7,521 nucleotides of DNA from PVC group bacterium (GTDB taxonomy: Bacteria > Verrucomicrobiota > Kiritimatiellia > CAIKKV01 > PXCX01), in contig PWZG01000337.1 of the NCBI GenBank assembly GCA_003567575.1, forward strand, positions 1-7,521. The letters run 5' to 3'. Numbering within the stretch: position 1 is the stretch's first letter; the number at the start of each line of letters is the position of its first letter. The position numbers and the translations under genes were made by a program. The notes below the pieces were generated by a model, which was not told the DNA's origin, did no database searches, and was given only the letters and a program-made list of their open reading frames with translations. Positions 1 to 6,479 of this stretch are shown piece by piece.

Positions 1-180
1 ACCTCGGCATCCCATGGCCCGACCTCGCGTACCCGCCGGTGCCCGGAGGGCGAAGTCCGGGTTCGAGGTCGGCTTCCCCGGCGCACGTCGGGCGTGCCGC
101 GGCGTAGTTTCGCATCCGCGGGACGAAGTCGGGCCCTGTCTGCCGTGGCGGCACATGCAGGCGACATGCGCCACATGTCG
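1..180. repeat. GC-rich structured element with nested inverted repeats
   Basis: This block is about 74 percent G+C over its first 150 bases and is dense in inverted repeats. CCCGGA (42-47) pairs perfectly with TCCGGG (56-61). CGACCTCG (20-27) pairs perfectly with CGAGGTCG (64-71), enclosing that hairpin. GCACG (83-87) pairs with CGTGC (93-97). CCGCGG occurs at 97-102 and 116-121 and can pair with itself. GGCCCGACCTCG (16-27) also pairs with CGAAGTCGGGCC (124-135) with one G-U, so 20-27 has two possible partners. Related heptamers CGA[AG]GTC recur at 51, 64 and 124. Two further hairpins follow at 141-153 and 162-180. No convincing protein is encoded; the minus-strand reading is open but rich in arginine, as expected of GC-rich noncoding DNA. 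It may be a dispersed intergenic repeat or a structured RNA, and it may continue left of the window. The structure is seen directly; the role is unknown. Confidence 0.5.
141..180. repeat. Two short perfect hairpins
   Basis: TGCCG (141-145) and CGGCA (149-153) form a 5-bp stem around a 3-base loop. CGACATG (162-168) and CATGTCG (174-180) form a perfect 7-bp stem around a 5-base loop. Neither has a T-run on either side, so they are not standard intrinsic terminators. They sit at the right flank of the GC-rich element and may be part of it, or the longer one could be an operator-like dyad. No function can be assigned. Confidence 0.4.
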
Positions 181-401
181 ACCCGCTTAGGCGATCCCGC
201 ACCGCTATCAATCACGGCGCGTTCCTCAATGCAAATCCCCACACACAAACCCGCAAGCGCCTTTCGAAGCTGGCTGGCATCCATATCCGCACCGCCATCA
301 TCACGTGGTATCCGGTGGTATCGATCCCCGTCCGCCGGCCATCGGGTTGGACGGCCCAGTGCCAACCGTCGAATGGCTCGATGCACAGACCGTCCAGGTT
401 C
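181..401. other. Intergenic stretch without a supported gene
   Basis: No reading frame here has a ribosome-binding site, a recognisable domain or a sensible start. A minus-strand frame over 212-403 is open from a TTG codon, and its upstream part (with L-C-I-E-P-F-D-G-W-H-W) looks mildly protein-like. In a second minus-strand frame, from about position 313 downwards, protein-like sequence appears again (L-R-K-A-L-A-G-L-C-V-G-I-C-I-E-E-R). That pattern would fit a decayed coding region with a frame change, but I recognise no family in either part. The plus-strand reading of 94-441 is rich in Arg, Ser and Pro and looks like a non-coding reading. Confidence 0.4.
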
Positions 402-429
402 AAAAAGTGTCCGGTTCAGCCAAAGACAC
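402..429 (-). terminator. Intrinsic terminator after the pump operon
   Basis: Read on the minus strand, GTGTC (complement of 425-429) and GACAC (complement of 407-411) form a 5-bp outer stem, and GG/CC (420-421 with 413-414) can extend it inside around a 5-base loop. Five T residues follow directly (complement of 402-406). The hairpin begins about 20 bases past the stop codon of the RND gene, in the right orientation and place to end the efflux operon. The stem is short and has an internal bulge, so strength is uncertain. Confidence 0.5.
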
Positions 430-448
430 GGGGCATGCTGAAGAAGGT

Positions 449-3400
449 CTAGTTTTCAGGAGTAAACCGCCTGCCTAAACGCGAGAGCGATTCAGCCACG
501 CTGCACATGACCGGAACCTGGATCAGCGTGAGTAGGCTGGCGATCCCGAGTCCGAAGATAACGGCCACGGCCATGGGCGCCCAGAATGCCGATGTTTCGG
601 CATCGGTCATGATGCTCGGCGGCCAGGTATGGAAATCGACGCTGAATCCGACCGCCATGGGCAACAGTGCAAGAATCGTGGTGACGGCGGTCAGCAATAC
701 CGGACGCAACCGTTGACGGGAAGCTTTTTCAACGGCTTCGTTGAACTCCGTTCCTTCCCGGTAATGCTGCAGGATACAGGCGACCAACACGATGGAATTG
801 TTGACGACCACGCCGGCCAGACTGATGATGCCGACGCCGGTCATGATGACGACGAAGTTCATGCGACAAATCATCAGACCCATCAGGACACCGGTCATGG
901 ACATCAGGACCGAGAACATGATGATAAAAGGATAGACCACGGAATTAAATTGGATAACCAGGATGACGGCGATCAATCCCAGCGCAATACCGAACGATCC
1001 GAGCAAAAACCGGCCTGCTTCGCGCATTTCTTCTTCATCGCCGCCATAAGTAACGGAATAGCCGCTCGGCAAGCTGATATCGTCGATCAACGGTTTGATA
1101 TCTTCCAATACGGCCGCCGGCGTGCGGCCGCCGCCGGCATCGCCGGTAATAGTGATGACGCGCCGCTGATCCTTACGCTCTATGGCGCCGCGACCGGCAA
1201 CGTATTCCAAGGTTCCCAACGATGCAAGCGGCACGTTTCGACCGTCCGGGGTGGGGATGAACAATTGTTCGAGAAGATCGGTGGTATTACGCTGGTCGAG
1301 CGGCAGGCGCAGCGTAATGTCGAATTGTTCTTCGCCGGCACGCAATTTGGACGCTTCCGAACCCAGGATGGCGGTTCTCATAAAATTGCCGGTTATGTCG
1401 GCATCGAGTCCCAGCATGGACGCGCGCTGGCGGTCGATGCGAAATTGAATTTCAGCGCGCGCATCCTCGAAATCGTCCACTACATCGACCAGACCGGGGG
1501 TGCCGCGGATGGTTTGGATGATTTCCGTTGCCAAATCCGACAATCTGTCGAATTCCGGGCCGGCGACCTCGATGCTGATGGCGGCGCCGACCGGCGGACC
1601 GGCACGCTCCCGTTGGACCTGGACATCGGCGCCCGGAATGGCGCCGATCCGTTCACGGATTTCATCCACCAACTCGAAACTGCTGCGGTCGCGGTCGGCG
1701 ATGTCGAGAAACTCGATATGCACGGCGCCAAGATGCGCTCCGGCTCCGCCGCCCATGCCGCGTCCGCCGATAATGCCGACAGTGGCCAGATTGTATTTCA
1801 CGTCCGTGTACGGTTCCGATACGGTTTCTATGCGGCGCAAAACAGAATCGGTATGTTCGATCGGGATCCCTTCGGGGAACGTGACCGAGACGGAAACATA
1901 AGACGGTTCGACATCCGGAAACAGTTCCTGGTCGCCACCAAACCGTTCGAACAGCAGAACGGTAAGCGCCAGCAGAACCATTCCGAAGATCAGGACCAGG
2001 GCGCGATTTTTCATGGCCGCTCGCAGCAACCATGCGTAGCCGTCGGTGAATGAATTGAAGATATTCTCCCGATCCATCCGCTGTCTGCCGGCGGTATTTA
2101 TGAACAGTGAACAGATGGCAGGATTGACGACCAGTGCGACGAACAGGGAACAACTCAGCACGATAATCAGGGTACGCGGCAGAAACCCCATGAATTGGCC
2201 GATGATCCCCGGCCAGAACAGCAGTGGCGAAAAGGCTGCCAGCGTGGTCAGGGTGGATGTTATAACGGGCCACGCCACTTCCCCGGCGCCGACGCGCGCC
2301 GCTTCGGTTCGCGACATTCCCTCGGTACGTAGCCGGAAAATGTTTTCCACGATAACGATCGCGTTATCGACCAGCATTCCGACGGCGATTACCAGGCTGA
2401 ACAGCACGATCATGTTAAGCGTGATACCCATGATATTCATTACGGTGAAACTGAGCAGCATCGAGAAGGGAATGGCCAGCGCCACCAGAATGGCGTTACG
2501 CAATCCCATGAATATAAGCAGGACGGCAATCACGAGCAGGAATCCGGAGATGATATTGTTCTCCAGTTCAGTAATCATCATGCGGATATAGTACGCCTGA
2601 TCCATCGTTGTTTCCGTGGTAATCCCCGGCGGAAAGTCGTAAGTCGCGAGAATAGCGTCGATCTGGTCCACCAGATGCACCGTATTCACACCGGAGCGTT
2701 TCTTGATCTGCATCGAAATACCGGGTTTCCCGTCGATACGCGAGATGGTCTCGATATCCTTGAAAGTGTCCGTAACCGTCGCGATATCGGACAAGTAAAC
2801 CGGCCGGCCGTCGCGGTTGGCAATGAGCAGTTCCTGCAACTCGAACGCTTGCCGGAACTCGCCCGGCAAGCGGATCTGCAGATTGTACCCTTCGAGTTCC
2901 AGGTTCCCGGCGGAGATCGTCTGGTTGGCCTGCCGGATACGGTGCGAGATTTCGGGCATGGACAGGTTATAGGCCAGGGCACGCGGCAGATCGATTTCGA
3001 CACGGATTTCGCGTTCGAGTTTCCCGACCAACTCGACGTCACGGATGCCGTGGATGGCCTCGATTTCTTGCTGGATATCCTCGGCGATAAATTTCAAGCG
3101 TTGCAAATCGGCGTCGCCGGTAACCGCCAGCATCAGGATCGGGAAATCGACGCTGAAATTAATCGATTGCGCCTGCGGTTCATCAAGATCATCCGGCAGA
3201 TTGGGACGCGCCATGTCGATTTTGTCCTTCACCTTTTGCAACGCGCTATCCATATCCTCGCGATCGGTGAACTCGATAATGATGCGGCTGACACCTTCGG
3301 CCGACGTAGAGCGCAGTTCCTTGATGTTATCCAAATCCATGAACTGATCTTCCAGCGGGATGGTCACCAGATGTTCCATCTCCGCCGGCGATACGCCGCG

Positions 3401-3553
3401 ATAGACGGCGGTGACAAAGACATAGGGGATCGTCAGGTCGGGAGTCCCTTCGCGCGGCAGAGTGATATACGAGAACGTGCCGGCGATTATCGTGACCAGC
3501 AGGAACACGAGAACCGCGGTGCGTTGACGGACGGCATAGTTGGTCAGCAGCAT
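449..3553 (-). CDS. RND efflux transporter permease (AcrB/HAE1-like)
   Basis: This is the inner-membrane, proton-driven pump subunit of a tripartite efflux system that moves small molecules out through the adaptor and outer-membrane channel. It is 1034 residues, the usual length for the family (AcrB is 1049). It shows the duplicated RND plan: TM1 at about 10-30, a large periplasmic loop to about 330, TM2-TM6 at about 335-484, TM7 at about 518-537, a second periplasmic loop (about 540-848) and TM8-TM12 (about 850-1018). TM4 carries G-M-L-V-D-N-A-I-V with D396-N397, where AcrB has the proton-relay pair D407-D408. TM10 carries V-N-N-S-I-V-L-V with N918, where AcrB has K940. This D-N/N-N pattern recurs in many RND proteins outside the AcrB subgroup. 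A glycine-rich loop lies at 596-606. The ATG start has only a weak AAGG-type site (ATAAGG, 8 bases upstream) and lies 9 bases after the adaptor gene, suggesting translational coupling. The protein should form a trimer. Family is certain; substrate is unknown. Confidence 0.96.
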   Translation of the reverse strand: MLLTNYAVRQRTAVLVFLLVTIIAGTFSYITLPREGTPDLTIPYVFVTAVYRGVSPAEMEHLVTIPLEDQFMDLDNIKELRSTSAEGVSRIIIEFTDREDMDSALQKVKDKIDMARPNLPDDLDEPQAQSINFSVDFPILMLAVTGDADLQRLKFIAEDIQQEIEAIHGIRDVELVGKLEREIRVEIDLPRALAYNLSMPEISHRIRQANQTISAGNLELEGYNLQIRLPGEFRQAFELQELLIANRDGRPVYLSDIATVTDTFKDIETISRIDGKPGISMQIKKRSGVNTVHLVDQIDAILATYDFPPGITTETTMDQAYYIRMMITELENNIISGFLLVIAVLLIFMGLRNAILVALAIPFSMLLSFTVMNIMGITLNMIVLFSLVIAVGMLVDNAIVIVENIFRLRTEGMSRTEAARVGAGEVAWPVITSTLTTLAAFSPLLFWPGIIGQFMGFLPRTLIIVLSCSLFVALVVNPAICSLFINTAGRQRMDRENIFNSFTDGYAWLLRAAMKNRALVLIFGMVLLALTVLLFERFGGDQELFPDVEPSYVSVSVTFPEGIPIEHTDSVLRRIETVSEPYTDVKYNLATVGIIGGRGMGGGAGAHLGAVHIEFLDIADRDRSSFELVDEIRERIGAIPGADVQVQRERAGPPVGAAISIEVAGPEFDRLSDLATEIIQTIRGTPGLVDVVDDFEDARAEIQFRIDRQRASMLGLDADITGNFMRTAILGSEASKLRAGEEQFDITLRLPLDQRNTTDLLEQLFIPTPDGRNVPLASLGTLEYVAGRGAIERKDQRRVITITGDAGGGRTPAAVLEDIKPLIDDISLPSGYSVTYGGDEEEMREAGRFLLGSFGIALGLIAVILVIQFNSVVYPFIIMFSVLMSMTGVLMGLMICRMNFVVIMTGVGIISLAGVVVNNSIVLVACILQHYREGTEFNEAVEKASRQRLRPVLLTAVTTILALLPMAVGFSVDFHTWPPSIMTDAETSAFWAPMAVAVIFGLGIASLLTLIQVPVMCSVAESLSRLGRRFTPEN

Positions 3554-3562
3554 CGGGTCGCC

Positions 3563-4669
3563 TTATTCGGGGGAGTTCCTGTTGTTGGCGACCGGCGCCG
3601 GCCGCCAATCGTTGTCGACGGTGACGGGGGTGCCATCCAGAACGGCGCGGTTGCCGTCGATAATCACCTCGTCACCTTCGGATATCCCGCGGCGAATCAC
3701 GGCCTTGCCGTCGATGATGGCGTCAAGCTGCACGATTCGGCGAACGGCATGATCCGCTTCGACAACGTAAACGATGTTCTGTCCCGACATCGGGACCACG
3801 GCTTGTAGCGGTAAAATCACCGCATCGTCAATCGTTCGTCGTTTGAGACGGGCTCTCGCGATCATTCCCGCGCGAATACGGCCGTCCGGATTGTCGATCC
3901 ATAGTTCAACGCGAAACGCGTTGTTGGCGGGATCGGCGGCGGCGGCAATAAAACGCATGTCGCCTTCAAACAATTCATCGCGATAGGGATCGAGCGTGAA
4001 CGCGTAAGATTCGCCGAAACGCAAGGTGCCGACATCGCGTTCCGGAACGTCGAGCACGATTTTCATCCGTTCGGTATTGAGTAGTCGGAACAACGGTTGT
4101 CCCGGATTAACGTATTCGCCGGCCGATACCAGGCGTTTTTCCACAATCCCGCTTAGCGGCGCTGACGGCGTGCATCTTTCAAGCTGTAGTTGAGCGTCTT
4201 CCAGCGCCAATTGCGTCGTGTCGAACCGGGTTTCGGCGGTGTCGAGGTCGCTTTGGGAAATAGCGCCCGAACGTCGTAAATCGCGTACCCGTTCTACGTC
4301 ACGCCGCGCGTCACGCATAGCCAGCTCGGCGCGTTTCAGACCGGTGCGCCACGGACGGTCATCGATCTGCAACAGGGTGTCGTTTTGCCGGACCGTGTCG
4401 CCTTGATCGATATGAAGCGCGATAATACGGCCTGCCTGTTCGGCGGCGACGATTACGTCGTCAAACGGTACGGCACGCGCCGGCAACATGATTTCATCCG
4501 CCATCGATTGCGGTTCCACTTTCATTGTCGTGACGGCGATACGTTGCGCTGCCGGCGCTTCGATGTCCGGGATATCCGGCCGGAATACGATGAGCAAGCC
4601 AACAAGCAGAACAGCCAGCATCAAAATGGCTGTAAAAATTGTTTTCCCTTTGTTTATTCGCCATTTCAT
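3563..4669 (-). CDS. RND periplasmic adaptor (membrane fusion protein)
   Basis: This periplasmic adaptor links the RND pump to the outer-membrane channel. It has 368 residues, typical for the AcrA/HlyD-type family. A single N-terminal hydrophobic segment (about 11-29) after a Lys/Arg-rich start acts as membrane anchor or uncleaved signal; there is no lipobox cysteine, so unlike AcrA it is probably not a lipoprotein. Domains in order: first lipoyl half (about 71-103, including A-G-R-I-I-A-L-H-I-D-Q-G-D-T-V), a short alpha-hairpin (about 108-165), second lipoyl half (about 167-197, S-A-P-L-S-G-I-V and G-E-Y-V-N-P-G-Q-P-L), beta-barrel (about 203-275) and membrane-proximal domain (about 280-350). 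The hairpin turn has R-D-L-R-R-S-G-A-I-S-Q-S-D-L-D, matching the Arg/Leu/Ser tip motif by which adaptors contact TolC-type channels. A GGAGTT ribosome-binding site lies 11 bases before the ATG. The gene sits 30 bases after the channel gene and 9 bases before the pump gene. Confidence 0.95.
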   Translation of the reverse strand: MKWRINKGKTIFTAILMLAVLLVGLLIVFRPDIPDIEAPAAQRIAVTTMKVEPQSMADEIMLPARAVPFDDVIVAAEQAGRIIALHIDQGDTVRQNDTLLQIDDRPWRTGLKRAELAMRDARRDVERVRDLRRSGAISQSDLDTAETRFDTTQLALEDAQLQLERCTPSAPLSGIVEKRLVSAGEYVNPGQPLFRLLNTERMKIVLDVPERDVGTLRFGESYAFTLDPYRDELFEGDMRFIAAAADPANNAFRVELWIDNPDGRIRAGMIARARLKRRTIDDAVILPLQAVVPMSGQNIVYVVEADHAVRRIVQLDAIIDGKAVIRRGISEGDEVIIDGNRAVLDGTPVTVDNDWRPAPVANNRNSPE

Positions 4670-4699
4670 GTGTGCCGATCAACTCCTGTTGTGTGACGA

Positions 4700-6010
4700 T
4701 TAATTGTAATCTCCAATGGCATGGCGCAACGCATTGACCGCCTGTTGATGGTCTCGTATGGCCTGCAACCGGTTCAGTTGCGCTTCCATGCGCGAAAGAC
4801 TGATCTCGGTATACTCCAGACGCGTGGTCAAACCTGTTTCATAACGGGTTTCCGCGATTGCCAGCGATTTATCGGCCAACGCCACCGTTTCGTGCGATGC
4901 GGCCACGGCTTCAGCGGCATGACGGACGCGTAACCAGGCCTGACGCACTTGCTGCATGATATTACGGTGCAATGCAGACCGGTCGGCAACCGATTTTTCC
5001 CGTTCCATCTCTTTTTGCCGTACCCGATAGCGCCGGGCGCCGCCGTCGAACCAGTCCCATTGTGCCCGGATACCGACCGACCAACCCCAATCCCATCCGG
5101 AATCGGTGGCTATCATACCAGGGGGATCCTGGCCGCTGTAATCGGCGGTCAGGTGAATGTTCGGATAATACGAGCCTTGCTCACTGCGAATGTCGGCATC
5201 TTGCAACGCCAAACGTTGTTCCATGGCAAGAATCTCGGGACGCATGGTCAATGCCTGCGCGGCCAGCGGCTCCAGCGGTGCTTCATACGGTTCGTAAGAC
5301 AATTCACCCGCGATGGTAAAATCCGTATCGTCCACATTGATCAAATTGCCGAACGCTGTCTTGGCAACCAGCCAATTGTTGCTGGCTTGGATCAGGCCCG
5401 GCACGGCATTGGCCAACCGGACGCGGGCATTGAGCGTATCGAATTCCGAGGCCAGATCCTGTGCGTACCGTTGCTCGGTCTGTGCCACCACGTCGCGTAA
5501 TTGGTCGACGGTCTGTTCATGAACCGCAATCACGGATTCCAGTAACAGCAGGTCGACGAAACCCGAGCGTATATCACGAATCAGACCGGCGCGAACCAGG
5601 GCCGTTTGATGGGTGGTCATATCACGATAGTCGCGTGCCGCCCGTAAACCGGCACGAACGGCGCCACCGGCATAGACCAGTTGCCGCAATGTTATATCAG
5701 CGGATAAATTATCCTGCGATCCCAGCTCCACCGACTGGCCTCCGAACTCTATATCGTCTACCCGGCCCAAACGCGTATAACCGGCTGACGCGGAAAGTTG
5801 CGGTAAAATTTGCGCCCGTAGTTCGCCGATTCTTGTGGCGGCGATCTGTTCATCACGAAACGCGTTCTGAAGCTGCTCCGCTCGCTGCAAACCGATCGCA
5901 AGACAGTCTTCCAGCGTATATACCGGCGGCTGTGCCGATGCCGTGTCGCCGGCCGGCGACACACAGCATGTCATCAGCAGTAAACAAGTCACGCAAAAGA
6001 CGCTACGCAT
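4700..6010 (-). CDS. TolC-family outer membrane efflux channel
   Basis: This is the outer-membrane channel of the same efflux system, expected to be a trimeric beta-barrel with a long periplasmic alpha-helical tunnel. From the chosen ATG it is 436 residues, typical for the family. A signal peptide is visible: M-R-S-V then a hydrophobic core (V-F-C-V-T-C-L-L-L-M) and an A-S-A/Q cleavage site about 26 residues in. Two outer-membrane efflux repeats follow, the first opening Y-T-L-E-D-C-L-A-I-G and the second around R-P-E-I-L-A-M-E. W-D-W-F-D-G-G-A-R and the C-terminal R-Y-E-T-G-L-T-T-R-L-E-Y are characteristic. In-frame upstream starts exist at 6037, 6052, 6094 (ATG, with GGAAGG 10 bases ahead) and 6118 (TTG). 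I prefer 6010 because it gives a normal signal peptide and a GGAA site 7 bases upstream. The two adjacent cysteines do not form a proper lipobox, so a lipoprotein is unlikely. It is the first gene of the three-gene operon. Confidence 0.93.
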   Translation of the reverse strand: MRSVFCVTCLLLMTCCVSPAGDTASAQPPVYTLEDCLAIGLQRAEQLQNAFRDEQIAATRIGELRAQILPQLSASAGYTRLGRVDDIEFGGQSVELGSQDNLSADITLRQLVYAGGAVRAGLRAARDYRDMTTHQTALVRAGLIRDIRSGFVDLLLLESVIAVHEQTVDQLRDVVAQTEQRYAQDLASEFDTLNARVRLANAVPGLIQASNNWLVAKTAFGNLINVDDTDFTIAGELSYEPYEAPLEPLAAQALTMRPEILAMEQRLALQDADIRSEQGSYYPNIHLTADYSGQDPPGMIATDSGWDWGWSVGIRAQWDWFDGGARRYRVRQKEMEREKSVADRSALHRNIMQQVRQAWLRVRHAAEAVAASHETVALADKSLAIAETRYETGLTTRLEYTEISLSRMEAQLNRLQAIRDHQQAVNALRHAIGDYN

Positions 6011-6089
6011 AGGTTTATTCCGGAATGGGGTATCCATTTTACTGGCGTTCATACAACTATATGGTGTACCCGTGATGTGAAGACCGCGA

Positions 6090-6118
6090 AGCATAGCGTA
6101 AATGCCTTCCAATTGCAA
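6090..6118 (-). promoter_or_regulatory. Candidate sigma-70 promoter for the efflux operon
   Basis: Minus strand: a TTGCAA -35 (6113-6118), a 17-base spacer and a TATGCT -10 (6090-6095). Transcription would begin near 6083, about 70 bases before the preferred ATG of the outer-membrane channel gene. If used, it starts past the alternative ATG at 6094, which would rule that codon out as the start. Both hexamers match the consensus only partly (4 of 6 each). Confidence 0.35.
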
Positions 6119-6142
6119 TAAATTATTCAGTAGATTGATTGT

Positions 6143-6177
6143 TTGACATTGCTCGATGGAATGGTGGCTGATATAAT
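6143..6177 (+). promoter_or_regulatory. Plus-strand extended -10 with consensus TATAAT
   Basis: Plus strand: a perfect TGn-TATAAT extended -10 (TG at 6169-6170, TATAAT at 6172-6177). A perfect TTGACA lies upstream at 6143-6148, but the spacing of 23 bases is too long for normal pairing with it; an extended -10 can work without a -35. It would drive transcription from about 6184 rightwards, antisense to the orphan fragment and gloB, where I see no plus-strand gene. It could be chance in an AT-rich gap. Confidence 0.3.
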
Positions 6178-6181
6178 AACA

Positions 6182-6460
6182 TCACTTGGTGTCGCCGCCC
6201 CGGTAGTGCCGTTCGCCATCGACGACCTCGAATTCGGCGCCACTGATCCGGCCAAGATATTCCACCAGCAAAGCGGCCGCCTCACGGACGGACTCCGACG
6301 CGTCAACCCCTATTACAATCGGCAGCAAAACTTGTTGTTCGGACGCAAGCGTCACCTCGACGGCGGTCTCCGGTTCATCGGCCACGCCGACAACACCCAG
6401 CATAACCGGCAACAAGATCGCCAGTACCCCAACCGTCCGACTGTTTCTTTTCGATGTCAT
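6182..6460 (-). CDS. Short secreted protein; N-terminal fragment of a larger protein
   Basis: This 92-residue reading starts with a signal peptide (Lys/Arg start, hydrophobic core T-V-G-V-L-A-I-L-L-P-V-M-L-G-V, likely cleavage near G-V-A/D-E). A segment at about residues 47-80 follows, with P-I-V-I-G-V-D-A-S-E-S-V-R-E-A-A and Y-L-G-R-I-S-G-A-E-F-E-V-V. From memory of the family, that segment resembles the N-terminal alpha/beta domain of large secreted proteins of the DUF4838 / alpha-glucuronidase N-terminal type, common in PVC bacteria, where it is followed by several hundred more residues. Here the frame stops just after it. The +1 frame continues with G-T-T-G-A-A-T-P-S-D-V to a TGA at 6127-6129, so a frameshift plus truncation is likely. 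An in-frame ATG at 6488-6490 lies inside gloB; I prefer 6460, 19 bases past the gloB stop. The only upstream purine run is AAAGAAAGAAAAC, a poor ribosome-binding site. It may be a pseudogene. Confidence 0.5.
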   Translation of the reverse strand: MTSKRNSRTVGVLAILLPVMLGVVGVADEPETAVEVTLASEQQVLLPIVIGVDASESVREAAALLVEYLGRISGAEFEVVDGERHYRGGDTK

Positions 6461-6479
6461 TTTGTTTTCTTTCTTTTTG

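Noticed and set aside
56..75. Possible tRNA T-arm because of a GGTTCGAG string
   Set aside because: No matching acceptor stem, anticodon arm or D arm lies at the right distances; the string is part of the inverted-repeat element.
1..180. CRISPR array or integron attC site
   Set aside because: The repeats are short, diverged and unevenly spaced (13 and 60 bases between related heptamers), with no spacers, and no cas or integrase gene is present.
94..441. Plus-strand 115-codon frame left of the pump gene
   Set aside because: The product is Arg/Ser/Pro-rich with no domain or ribosome-binding site, and it runs through the hairpin-rich element and the terminator.
629..2053. Long open frame on the plus strand (474 codons) across the pump gene
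   Set aside because: It is antisense to a clear RND coding sequence, its product is rich in Asp, Gln, His and Arg with no recognisable domain, and it has no ribosome-binding site. It is a mirror of the codon usage of the real gene.
1662..2273. Second minus-strand frame inside the pump gene
   Set aside because: It overlaps the RND frame entirely, which is intact from end to end, so no frameshift or nested gene is needed.
2675..3808. Long plus-strand frame (377 codons) spanning the pump and adaptor junction
   Set aside because: It crosses two well-supported minus-strand genes and their junction, and its composition is that of an antisense reading.
5950..6010. Lipoprotein signal in the outer-membrane channel
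   Set aside because: The residues before the paired cysteines (L-M-T-C, M-T-C-C) do not fit the lipobox, which needs a small Gly, Ala or Ser before the Cys; a signal peptidase I site A-S-A/Q follows instead.
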